From contig CM060958.1 of assembly GCA_030765055.1 (NCBI GenBank), positions 2,043,063 through 2,107,062 on the forward strand: a stretch of 64,000 nt of DNA. Reading direction: 5' to 3'. Position numbers and translations under genes: made by a program. The first letter of the stretch is position 1. Each line of letters opens with the position of its first letter. The DNA comes from Mantis religiosa. Its lineage: Eukaryota > Arthropoda > Insecta > Mantodea > Mantidae. Under the pieces are notes generated by a model. It saw only the letters and a program-made list of their open reading frames with translations. It did not search any database and had not been told where the DNA came from. Positions 1-13,100 of the stretch are shown here, piece after piece.

Positions 1-1090
1 AAATTATTTAAGAATCATAATAGCCGTTTGTTAACCATGTGTAAAATATCGAACATCGTGCGGTTATTACTTCTGAGTGCAACATAAATTCATTGCGATA
101 TGAAACTGTTTGAAATAAATTGTGCACTTGAATATCACTTCGAGGGCATGGCTCAATTTGGAAATGTTGTATCCATCTCCTAGCACTATAGTGCCTACAG
201 TTCAAGTCCGAGGTGAATTTCCGGAACCTGTAGTAGTTTTAGTTACATTGAGCATGTCCGTCATATTCTGAGAGAAGAATTAGAGTGGCAATCTCTGAGC
301 AGCGTTTGACTCGTTTTCCGATCCCACACATTTGAAGCACTCTAACATTAAGAATCAGAAGTTGTTAAGTCCTAATAGTGCTACACGTGCTACATGTGTC
401 AAACCGTGAGTACTGTGTACCTCCAAACGGACCCATCACTTTGTATTTACTATTTTGGTATTTAAAATTATTTTTGAAAACATTGAGCAGGTCTCCTGCA
501 CAATTTTGAAACGGTGACAGCAGCTTCTGCTTCTGACCGCTTCATTTGTAAACCTGCAGGATTTCTGTATCGCGTGAAATCAGGCAGCTGATCTGGCGGA
601 CCAATTGACTAAGAGGTCATCAAGACAATGCTCGTCCTCACACTTCAATCAGGTGACCACTTCTCTTTCGTCTAATCAAGAACTTGTTGAGGCCTGGAGG
701 AAACAGTGTTAAGTTAAACCTTCTCGTATCTTCACAACAAGACTTCAGACCGCCAAGGTGAATTGGCGCCATGCTGCGTCAGTTTAGTGGTTTTGACGCT
801 ACATCAATGTACACAGGCAGTTTGTTGAAATGTTTCCAAATTGTGTAGATCATTCAGAAACATTTTAGATCCGTTTTAACAGAGTCGGTGCCAGTTCAAA
901 GCAATTGTCTCGAAAATCCACCGTGAACCTCACACAACACTCAATACCCTGTCCCTTTGTATGAGTGAGTTGTACTACAAGAACAATTAACAGACTAATC
1001 TTAGGACTGAATGTTAAAATAACAAACAGCAAACAGCTTCAGTCCGGCTGTTACATAAATGCAAACTAAAGTAACCTTGTTATGTTGCAG
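1..1090. other. No recognisable gene; probable Kal1 upstream intron
   Basis: Both strands were examined for a signal peptide exon and for known repeats; nothing convincing was seen. Short open frames here show no protein-like features. Confidence 0.4.
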
Positions 1091-1138
1091 TTCTGGAGGG
1101 GAAGCACGGCGTGTCTGCAAGGTCCGGATTGCTTCATG
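1091..1138 (+). CDS. Kal1: Kal1-like exon: start of Cys-rich domain
   Basis: A 48-base exon lies between an acceptor (TTGCAG) and a donor (GTGAGT). In frame 0 it reads FWRGSTACLQGPDCFM, giving C-x5-C. Joined to the first codon of the next exon it continues C-x2-C, the spacing of the anosmin Cys-rich domain. No start codon or signal peptide was found in the preceding kilobase. Confidence 0.6.
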
Positions 1139-4100
1139 GTGAGTACCCAGACTTCGATATAATCCTTTAATTATAGGATACAATTTCACATCACTTTGTC
1201 TACACTTATTGCTCTATCTACTTCAAGATAAACATTATCTTATTGTAGTTACAATGGATTACAAAGTGATAGTCAAATGTTTTGTCATATCTTATGTCCA
1301 ACAGATAAACAAATGAATAACGCCTTGAGAAAAGTGTAAGTATTGTACAATTTAAACAAATAACGAGGAATATCTCGGAAAAAGTTATGCAGGAAAAAGT
1401 TATTTGACATAAATGGGTGTTTTAAGAAGATCTACTTTTTTGTTTAGTAAGATTTTGTGTATTTCTTATAGTTTATCAGTTATAGAGAAGTCATTCAGAA
1501 TGAGAGCACTTCTGAGGACATACATAGAAAATTCAAAATCTAAATTTGATTTGTCATAAAAATACCTTTAAAATATGGCATTTTAATAAAAAAACGTTTA
1601 AGTGCTTTTTAAGAAAATCGAAGTTTCGACAGTGCTTCCATGAAAAGTATACTTTACAGCGGAGGGTTTTTCCTGAACTTAAATACCGACTGATTGTGAC
1701 TGTACTGTAACGTGGAGATCACCCTGTAGGCGTAACAAGGGACAGCAGTGACACCGGTATCAGTGGCGCACTGTGTTCCATGACGTATAGAACGAGAGCT
1801 TTAGTTTTTTAATTTCTTCTAGTAACAAAAACAACTTATCTTACCGACACTTCACTCTGAATAAAGTAAAATTATAGTTTAAGAAAAGATTCGTGTTTAT
1901 GTGTAAGGGCGAGAAATGGTGAATTTAAGGGTTATTTCAGTAAACCAACGTAAACACAATTACTGCTATTTTTAATTGAATGTCTAATGTAATAATTAAC
2001 TCCATTTTGTATCTTAATCTTAATATAGTATAACGAAAAGTAAAACTGACATTGCATTGTATGAGGGTTGGCTGTTAAGTTCCGGGCCTCACATAGAGAT
2101 GGCACCACTGGGATAGTTTGTCGGATAATATCATGTAGTTTAACCCTGAACTAACTTGTAACCATAGTTACAGGTCAATAGCTTGTTTGGTTTTTGAATG
2201 GCAACATTTTAAACAAGACAAGTGTAGAAGTTTCACGAAAATGGAGGATTTGGAAAAACGAGCAGTGATTAAATACTTCCATTTGAAAGTCTTAACGTCT
2301 AAAGGAATCAAGGAGGAAATGGACAGTACATTGAAAGACTCTGTCCCTTCATATACAATAATTAAAAGGTTGGTTGTAGAGTTTAAAATGGGACGTACGA
2401 GTACTAGTGATGAGCCTCGCTCTGTCCCTTCATATACAATAATTAAAAGGTTGGTTGTAGAGTTTAAAATGGGACGTACGAGTACTAGTGATGAGCCTCG
2501 CTCTGTCCCTTCATATACAATAATTAAAAGTTTGGTTGTAGAGCTTAAAATGTGACGTACGAGTACTAGTGATGAGCCTCGCTCTGTCCCTTCATATACA
2601 ATAATTAAAAGGTTGGTTGTAGAGTTTAAAGTGTGACGTAAGAGCACTAGTGATGAGCCTCGCTCTGTCCCTTCATATACAATAATTAAAAGGTTGGTTG
2701 TAGAGTTTAAAATGTGACGTACGAGTACTAGTGATGAGCCTCGCTCTGTCCCTTCATATACAATAATTAAAAGGTTGGTTGTAGAGTTTAAAATAGGACG
2801 TACGAGTACTAGTGATGAGCCTCGCTCTGTCCCTTCATATATAATAATTAAAAGGTTGGTTGTAGAGTTTAAAATAGGACGTACGAGTACTAGTGATGAG
2901 CCTCGCTCTGTCCCTTCATATACAATAATTAAAAGGTTGGTTGTAGAGTTTAAAATAGGACGTACGAGTACTAGTGATGAGCCTCGGTCTGTCCCTTCAT
3001 ATACAATAATTAAAAGGTTGGTTGTAGAGTTTAAAATGGGACGTACGAGTACTAGTGATGAGCCTCGGTCTGTCCCTTCATATACAATAATTAAAAGGTT
3101 GGTTGTAGAGTTTAAAATGGGACGTACGAGTACTAGTGATGAGCCTCGCTCTGTCCCTTCATATACAATAATTAAAAGGTTGGTTGTAGAGTTTAAAATG
3201 GGACGTACGAGTACTAGTGATGAGTCTCGCTCTGTCCCTTCATATACAATAATTAAAAGGTTGGTTGTAGAGTTTAAAATGGGACGTATGAGTACTAGTG
3301 ATGAGCCTCGCTCTGTCCCTTCATATACAATAATTAAAAGGTTGGTTGTAGAGTTTAAAATGGGACGTATGAGTACTAGTGATGAGTCTCGCTCTGTGGA
3401 AGTCACAACTACAGAGATCATTGAACAAATTCATCGTTTAGTACTGGAAGACCGCAGATTAAAGCTGTTTGAGATAGCAGAGGCTGTAAACATATCAAAA
3501 GAACGTGCAGGTAATATTTTAAGTAATGTTTTGGGCTTTCACAAGATCTGTGCCGCGTTTGTTGACAACTGATCAAAAGTTACAAAGAAAAACTGCTTGT
3601 TAAGAATTTGGAGCTCTACCATAAAAATGCTAATGAATTTTTGAGACAACTTATTATCATGGATGAAACTTGGATACATCACTACACTCCAGAAAGTAAA
3701 TCACAGTCAAAACAGATGATTACGCCAGATGAATCAGCTCTAAAAAAGAGAGTCATAACAAGGCTATGGCAAGTGTTTTCTGGGATGTACTGGCAATTAT
3801 GTTTATTGATTACTTGTAAAAGGATAAAAGTATCACTGGTGACTACTACACAAGCTTACTACAACGTTTGAGTGATGAGGTAAAAAGAAATAGACGTCAT
3901 TTGGCAAAGAAGAAATCTTGTTTCTTCACGACAATGCTCCGGCCCGTTGCAATGGGGAAAATGTGTGAATTAAAGTTGGAATTGCTTGAACATCCAGCCT
4001 ACTCGCCAGATCTAGTACCCACTGACTATCACCTGTTCCCGAACCTAAGAAAATGTCTTGTAGGACCAAGATTTGACAACAACGAGGAGGTCATTGATGC

Positions 4101-7100
4101 GGTAAACAGCTATTTTGAGGAACGTGATAAATCACACTACAGAGATCATTTATTTAAATTAGAACACCGATATGGCAAATGTATTATTAGCCTTTTTGGA
4201 GATTATGTTGAGAAGTTAAGAACTTTTTTTTATGTGAGGCCCGGAACTTAACAGCCAACCCTCGTACAATGCAATATCAGTTTTACTTTTCGTTGTACTA
4301 TATTAAGATACAAAATGGAGTTAATTATTACATTAGACATTCAATTAAAAATCGCAGTAGTTGTGTTTACGTTGGTGTAAGGTATAAGGTACAAGTTGTA
4401 TTCTGAAATGATACAAAGGAAGTATAATGTAGGTGTATGTATACCATGAGATAATTGCACTGAGATACCAAATACACTAAATATTTATATTCAATTATTC
4501 GTATCACAACATTTACAATTGCATCTTGGGAGCTGAAATACAAACTTGGGGAAGGGGGAAATGTTATTGGAGCATTCACACTTCCCTTTAATGGCAGTTG
4601 GCTGGTAGCACTTGGAATGTGAGGAAAGAATGTGTTCCACAATATAATATATGAGGAGGGTTGGAGCCAAACAAATAAAGGCTTTTGTGTGGACTTCTCC
4701 CCCACAATAACCAATGTTTGGTGCCATTTGTCGCCAGTTTGGCTTTCAACTAGATTCTACCCATACCTACTGCAACAAACTATATCTGCTTCAAGATAAG
4801 TAGTTACAAGGGAATACAGTATGTATCATATTGTAACACTTGTAAAAATTGTAATTACTACAACTCGTAATAAGTTTAAGGAATGCATGTAGTGTTACGA
4901 TGTAACGGAGCATGCAGTACACTTTAAGTGATAGTCAAATGTTTTGCCATGGCTTTGTATATACAAATCAATAACGACTTGAGAAAAGTATAAGTACTGC
5001 AAATACAAATGCATAACAAGCAAATTGGAACACGTTTATTTTTTTTAATCTGCGTCCTTCAGTATAAAGTCATATCTGACGATGAATGAAATGATGTTCA
5101 AATGAGTACAGGGTACATAGAGCTTAGAGTTACCAGACATTCGTCTTTCAGGATAAGAGAAAACCTCCAACGTTAAGTCATATCGGACGATGAATGAAAT
5201 GATGTTCAAATGAGTACAGGGTACATAGAGCTTAGAGTTACCAGACATTCGTCTTTCAGGATAAGAGAAAACCTCCAACGTTAAGTCATATCGGACGATG
5301 AATGAAATGATGTTCAAATGAGTACAGGGTACATAGAGCTTAGAGTTACCAGACATTCGTCTTTCAGGATAAGAGAAAACCTCCAACGTTAAGTCATATC
5401 GGACGATGAATGAAATGATGTTCAAATGAGTACAGGGTACATAGAGCTTAGAGTTACCAGACATTCATCTTTCAGGATAAGAGAAAACCTCCAACGTTTA
5501 GTCATATCGGACGATGAATGAAATGATGTTCAAATGAGTACAGGGTACATAGAGCTTAGAATTACCAGACATTCATCTTTCAGGATAAGAGAAAACCTCC
5601 AACGTTAAGTCATATCGGACGATGAATGAAATGATGTTCAAATGAGTACAGGGTACATAGAGCTTAGAGTTATCAGACATTCATCTTTCAGGATAAGAGA
5701 AAACCTCCAACGTTAAGTCATATCGGACGATGAATGAAATGATGTTCAAATGAGTACAGGGTACATAGAGCTTAGAATTACCAGACATTCATCTTTCAGG
5801 ATAAGAGAAAACCTCCAACGTTAAGTCATATCGGACGATGAATGAAATGATGTTCAAATGAGTACAGGGTACATAGAGCGTAGAGTTATCAGACATTCAT
5901 CTTTCAGGATAAGAGAAAACCTCCAACGTTAAGTCATATCGGACGATGAATGAAATGATGTTCAAATGAGTACAGGGTACATAGAGCTTAGAGTTATCAG
6001 ACATTCATCTTTCAGGATAAGAGAAAACCTCCAACGTTAAGTCATATCGGACGATGAATGAAATGCTGTACAAATGAGTACAGGGTACATAGAGCTTAGA
6101 GTTATCAGACATTCATCCTTCAGGATAAGAGAAAACCTCCAACGTTAAGTCATATCGGACGATGAATGAAATGATGTTCAAATGAGTACAGGGTACATAG
6201 AGCTTAGAGTTATCAGACATTCATCTTTCAGGATAAGAGAAAACCTCCAACGTTAAGTCATATCGGACGATGAATGAAATGCTGTACAAATGAGTACAGG
6301 GTACATAGAGCTTACAGTTATCAGACATTCATCTTTCAGGATAAGAGAAAACCTCCAACGTTAAGTCATATCGGGCGATGAATGAAATGTTCAAATGAGT
6401 ACAGGGTACATAGAGCTTAGAGTTATCAGACATTCATCTTTTAGGATAAGAGAAAACCTCCAACGTTAAGTCATATCGGACGATGAATGAAATCATGTTC
6501 AAATGAGTACAGGGTACATAGAGCTTAGAGTTACCAGACATTCATCTTTTAGGATAAGAGAAAACCTCCAACATTAAGTCATATCGGACGATGAATGAAA
6601 TCATGTTCAAATGAGTACAGGGTACATAGAGCTTAGAGTTACCAGACATTCATCTTTCAGGATAAGGGAAAACCTCCAACGTTAAGTCATATCGGACGAT
6701 GAGTGAAATGATGTTCAAATGAGTACAGGGTACATAGAGCTTAGAGTTACCAGACATTCATCTTTCAGGATAAGGGAAAACCTCCAAGGTTAAGTCATAT
6801 CGGACGATGAATGAAATGATGTTCAAATGAGTACAGGGTACATAGAGCTTAGAGTTACCAGACATTCATCTTTCAGGATAAGGGAAAACCTCCAAGGTTA
6901 AGTCATATCGGACGATGAATGAAATGATGTTCAAATGAGTACAGGGTACATAGAGCTTAGAGTTACCAGACATTCATCTTTCAGGATAAGGGAAAACCTC
7001 CAACGTTAAGTCATATCGGACGATGAATGAAATGATGTTCAAATGAGTACAGGGTACAGAGAGCTTAGAGTTACCAGACATTCATCTTTCAGGATAAGGG

Positions 7101-10100
7101 AAAACCTCCAACGTTAAGTCATATCGGACGATGAGTGAAATGATGTTCAAATGAGTACAGGGTACATAGAGCTTAGAGTTACCAGACATACATCTTTCAG
7201 GATAAGGGAAAACCTCCAACGTTAAGTCATATCGGACGATGAATGAAATGATGTTCAAATGAGTACAGGGTACATAGAGCTTAGAGTTACCAGACATTCG
7301 TCTTTCAGGATAAGAGAAAACCTCCAACGTTAAGTCATATCGGACGATGAATGAAATGATGTTCAAATGAGTACAGGGTACATAGAGCTTAGAGTTACCA
7401 TACATTCATCTTTCAGGATAAGAGAAAACCTCCAACGTTTAGTCATATCGGACGATGAATGAAATGATGTTCAAATGAGTACAGGGTACATAGAGCTTAG
7501 AATTACCAGACATTCATCTTTCAGGATAAGAGAAAACCTCCAACGTTAAGTCATATCGGACGATGAATGAAATGATGTTCAAATGAGTACAGGGTACATA
7601 GAGCTTAGAGTTATCAGACATTCATCTTTCAGGATAAGAGAAAACCTCCAACGTTAAGTCATATCGGACGATGAATGAAATGATGTTCAAATGAGTACAG
7701 GGTACATAGAGCTTAGAATTACCAGACATTCATCTTTCAGGATAAGAGAAAACCTCCAACGTTAAGTCATATCGGACGATGAATGAAATGATGTTCAAAT
7801 GAGTACAGGGTACATAGAGCTTAGAGTTATCAGACATTCATCTTTCAGGATAAGAGAAAACCTCCAACGTTAAGTCATATCGGACGATGAATGAAATGAT
7901 GTTCAAATGAGTACAGGGTACATAGAGCTTAGAGTTATCAGATATTCATCTTTCAGGATAAGAGAAAACCTCCAACGTTAAGTCATATCGGACGATGAAT
8001 GAAATGCTGTACAAATGAGTACAGGGTACATAGAGCTTACAGTTATCAGACATTCATCTTTCAGGATAAGAGAAAATCTCCAACGTTAAGTCATATCGGA
8101 CGATGAATGAAATGATGTTCAAATGAGTACAGGGTACATAGAGCTTAGAATTACCAGACATTCATCTTTCAGGATAAGAGAAAACCTCCAACGTTAAGTC
8201 ATATCGGACGATGAATGAAATGATGTTCAAATGAGTACAGGGTACATAGAGCTTAGAGTTATCAGACATTCATCTTTCAGGATAAGAGAAAACCTCCAAC
8301 GTTAAGTCATATCGGACGATGAATGAAATGATGTTCAAATGAGTTCAGGGTACATAGAGCTTAGAGTTATCAGACATTCATCTTTCAGGATAAGAGAGAA
8401 CCTCCATCGTTAAGTCATATCGGACGATGAATGAAATGATGTTCAAATGAGTACAGGGTACATAGAGCTTACAGTTATCAGACATTCATCTTTCAGGATA
8501 AGCGAAAACCTCCAACGTTAAGTCATAACGGACGATGAATGAAATGATGTTCAAATGAGTACAGGGTACATAGAGCTTAGAGTTACCAGACATTCATCTT
8601 TCAGGATAAGAGAAAACCTTCAACGTTAAGTCATATCGGACGATGAATGAAATGATGTTCAAATGAGTACAGGTTACATAGAGCTTACAGTTATCAGACA
8701 TTCATCTTTCAGGATAAGAGAAAACCTCCAACGTTAAGTCATATCGGACGATGAATGATATGATGTTCAAATGAGTACTGGGTACATAGAGCTTACAGTT
8801 ATCAGACACTCATCTTTCAGGATAAGAGAAAACCTCCAACGTTAAGTCATATCGGACGATGAATGAAATGATGTTCAAATGAGGACATGGTACACAGAGC
8901 TTAGAGTTATCACACATTCATCTTTCAGGATAAGAGAAAACCTCCAACGTTAAGTCATATCGGACGATGAATGAAATGGTGTTCAAATGAGTACAGAGTA
9001 CATAGAGCTTACAGTTACCAGACATTCATCTTTCAGGATAAGAGAAAACCTCCAAGGTTAAGTCATATCGGACGATGAATGAAATGATGTTCAAATAAGT
9101 ACAGGGTACATAGAGCTTAGAGTTAACAGACATTCTTCTTTCAGGATAAGAGAAAACTTCCAACGTTATGTAATACCGGACGATGAATGAAATGATGTAC
9201 AAATAAGTACGGGGTGTATAGAGCTTAGAGATACCAGACATTCATCTTTCAGGGTAAGAGAAAACCTCCAACGTTAAGTCATATTTGACGACGAATGAAA
9301 TGGTGTACAAATAAGTACAGGTGCATAGAGCTTAGAGTTACCAGACATTCATCTTTCAGGATAAGAGAAAACCTCCAACGTTAAGTCATATCTGACGACG
9401 AATGAAATGGTGTACAAATGAGTACAGGGTGTATAGAGCTTAGAGTTATCAGACATTCATCTTTCAGGATAAGAGAAAACCTCCAACGTTAAGTCATATC
9501 GGACGATGAATGAAATGATGTACAAATAAGTACAGGGTACATAGAGCTTGGAGTTATCAGACATTCATCTTTCAGGATAAGCGAAAACCTCCAACGTTAA
9601 GTCATATCTGACGACGAATGAAATGGTGTACAAATAAGTACAGGATGTATAGAGCTTAGAGTTATCAGACATTCATCTTTCAGGATAAGAGAAAACCTCC
9701 AACGTTAAGTCATATCAGACGATGAATGAAATGATGTTCAAATAAGTACAGGGTACATAGAGCTTGGAGTTATCAGACATTCATCTTTCAGGATAAGAGA
9801 AAACCTCCAACGTTAAGTCATATCGGACGATGAATGAAATGATGTTCAAATGAGTACATGGTACATAGAGCTTAGATTTACCTGACATTCATGTTTCAGG
9901 ATAGATGAAAAATTTATCCACATAACTCATCCTGACGGAGATTCGAGCTCGGTTCCTCTTGAAGATGATGCAGACACGCTACCACCACGCCACAAAGGCG
10001 GGTGTGCTTTATGCAGTAACATTTGTGTATCTCTTATAGTTTACGAGTTGTACAAAAGTCTTTGAGGTTGAAGAGGACTTCTGAGCATATTTGTGTATAT

Positions 10101-13100
10101 ATATTTTATTTGCCATGTAAACATCGTAACATTTGTTAAATTTTACTTTGGAAGCTAAATATTATCGAAACAATTTTAATGTAAAGATTATGCATGTTAT
10201 ATCTTCAGAAGGAACATGTAGCCGACTTTGTAGGCGACACCACTTTTGTCGGAACCTCAAAATATCAATTTCCGGTGATATCTCGTTATAGTGACATGTA
10301 TGTGGGAACCAGTGCGACACTGAATGCAGGGTTAGAGAAATCTATCCAATAAATTTCACACCAGAATCACCCTCCTAAACCCTCCGTGTTTCTTCTCTCC
10401 CTCGACCTTCCTTTCCTTACAAGTCTCACAAAAGAAATCCATTTTGGCGACTGGCTCGTATTTAGAATTTTTCGGACCGGTGAACACGAAACGGACTCAA
10501 AGTCAACGTTTGGGGGCTGCCATAAAGACAAATTGTTGGGCTGGATCCTTTTCTTAAGCCCTGCTCCAAGGTCATGCAGGTGTCGTTTGTCAAAAGAGAA
10601 TTTGTCGCCACTTACGTCCGCTCTGCAGTTATCTGCGTACCCTGAAAACAAAAGCAAAACAGCAGTTTTAGTAAACGATTTATGCCGCATTCACTTAGGC
10701 GAGCATGCCATTATAACGTCAACATCAACATGGAATAATAACTACATTATCGATCTTATTAGACATGTTTAAAATACTGGTAGTGGAATGTTTTTGAATT
10801 AAATTTGAACTCACTATTAATATTTCAAGTTCAATGCTTTTTCGAAACTTTCGGAATGATTTAACACTTACAAATATATACAACAATACTTTCCCAGTTA
10901 CTAATGTGCTAATAATACCAATTAATATTACATTATGGTTTTCCCATGCATAAAGAAAACAACATATTTTGTAGCATATCTAACCTCAAGTTTCTCCCAA
11001 AGTTGACATAGTAAATAATATAAACAAGTCACGCCTATCTTCATATTTCAGTTCTTTCTCAATTTCTTTCCGAATATTTTCTTTCAGTATATCAGCTTAT
11101 ATCTTTGTGGGATATAAGCTTTTTTCATAAAGAAAACGATAATTTTGAAATAAAATAATTCCTGTTTCTATATTTCTAATGACTCCATCTCTTTTCTGCT
11201 CCTTTGCACTCTGATAGTTGTAGGTTGAAAATTCTGGTGATAATGTTCATGTTGACCTGAATGCAGCAACAGACTTTAGTGTTAACGTTGCGTTAGCGAT
11301 AACTTTCCTATTTGAATGGGGCTTTACTATTTTGTATGTCTTTGAAAAACATAACATTTAATTTCGCATCTTCCACGAATGTACCCGAAACTGTCCTTTA
11401 TATGGAAATATAAAATGTCTCGAACTTTTTTTTTAATTCAAACACCACGTGTTTAACATATTTCCGCGTAACAATGGCGCCCAGCGTGGGGCATAAACTT
11501 CTTGATCCATCTAATTTGGCTTGATGATAGCATGGCACGTAATATATCGACATGAATGGAAAGTAAAACAGTTTGTGCAAGAAGATGGCGAGTTTAGTTT
11601 AGAGGAAGTGGGTATGTGCCTAACTGCTCATCTGTGTGGGTCCAGCCTCCCCTTATGTCACATAAATCACATGTGCACTTCCGCATGCGTTTGACAAATG
11701 ACGGTGTCTATTGCCCGCCATTCCAACAATTTTAATTATTACCAGTGGCAACGGATGTGTTCAGAGATTCGACCTTGTCACAACTCTTACGTAAACAACT
11801 GTTGTCTATTCGACTATTAATAATAATTTACGTGGATAGATAAAGTATAGGAGAACATGGTGTGACTATTGTCGTGGAGATGCCCCAAGAACAAAGTCGT
11901 GACTAACAGTCATTTGTTGTGGGCCCGCTTTCTGCACAAGTACTTGCCTGGATTTTACTGCAAACAGACGTTTTAAGGTCCCCTGAATAATAAAAAACAT
12001 TTTAGAAGAAGGTCATGTATATTAACTACGTAACTAAACAAAAACGAAACCTTGGTTAAATACCAAACTTGCTATTAAGTTTAGCATCTTCGAAGGATGC
12101 CACGAACATTTTGTAGAAAATCCCTCTCACCCCGAAGTATCACTTGTTTTAAAATGGCTCTAAGGATTTTGATTAGAACACCAAATATATAAAACATTTT
12201 ATATCAAATAAAATGTATATTTTGAATTTTCTAGTAACTTCTTTAGAAGCCCTCTTCATTCTGAATTACCCTTGTATAACCGATAAACTCTAAAAGACAA
12301 AATATTGCTACGTAAAAATGCGGATCTTGTTAAAACATACAATTTCAGTCAAATACATTTTTGTGTAAACCTAAGCATTTCCGACATACTCCTTATTTGT
12401 TTATATTTTCCAATACTTATACTTTTCTCAAGTCGTTACTCATTTGTGCATATAAAGACATGACAAAACATTTGACTATCAGTTAAAGTCTACTGTAACT
12501 ACAATACGATAATGTTTATCTTGAAGTAGATAGATAAGAATGGCTAGAGATGTAACACGTAGTGGTAGAAGTGTGTGTATAACAGGATTTTGCTGATAAA
12601 TGCAAGAAGATCGCAATAACGGGAAGTGGTCTACAAAAATGAAGGTGGAGATCTGATTACGGGTAGGCGGTAAACAACTCACGACTGCATCATTCCCTAA
12701 CGGTACGTTTGTCTGTTTGTTTACTCTCAACAATTGTAATAAGAGAACTACTTTCATGACGTAAAATGTAGATGTTGAGTTTTGTGTAACTGGTAAACTG
12801 TGAGAGATAGACAAAATATTACTACACAAAAGAACGCACGTTTTGTTAAAACAGACAGTTTACTCAAAACACTTTTGTTTATGTTATTAAATATTTGAGA
12901 CCTGTAGATTGCTAATGCTTTCATTTGTTAAATTACTTAGCATTCTTTAGTTTCTAATGATGTCATGCAAAGAGACTGTTGTACCTGTATTTGTGTAACG
13001 GAACCAGTTATATGAACTACATAGTACAAAGGATATTTATTAATAACATTTATTAGAACCAGTTTTCATTTTAAAAAATCGAAAAAATCTTCTATGTGAA

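Larger units (their letters stand above)
2062..4264 (+). mobile_element. Mariner element with internal 81-bp minisatellite
   Basis: Terminal inverted repeats of about 30 bp (TGAGGGTTGGCTGTTAAG... on the left, its complement on the right) are flanked by TA at 2060-2061 and 4265-4266. The ends match the usual mariner style. Its 2.2 kb length exceeds the typical 1.3 kb because a 1.05-kb tandem array sits inside the transposase. It lies in the first visible Kal1 intron. Confidence 0.85.
1943..4377. mobile_element. Palindromic hairpin element split by a mariner, TA target duplication
   Basis: The left arm 1943-2061 and right arm 4267-4377 are inverted copies about 110 bp long. The left arm has one extra 6-base duplication. 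They are flanked by TA at 1941-1942 and 4378-4379. The arms contain no coding sequence. Removing the mariner at 2062-4264 and one TA restores a palindrome centred on GCATTGTACAATGC. This looks like a MITE-type foldback element of Tc1/mariner TA-targeting style. Confidence 0.7.

Noticed and set aside
2168..3421. 417-residue repetitive protein on the minus strand
   Set aside because: Antisense of the 81-bp minisatellite in a mariner transposase; open by period alone.
5045..9241. Repeated 36-residue protein on the minus strand
   Set aside because: The frame stays open only because the satellite period (108) is a multiple of three. Most monomers carry stops or indels, and the source is a noncoding SINE body.
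10367..10772. Overlapping open frames of about 110-130 codons
   Set aside because: No recognisable domain on either strand. The splice-like 26-base segment on the minus strand near 10,630 is too short to support.
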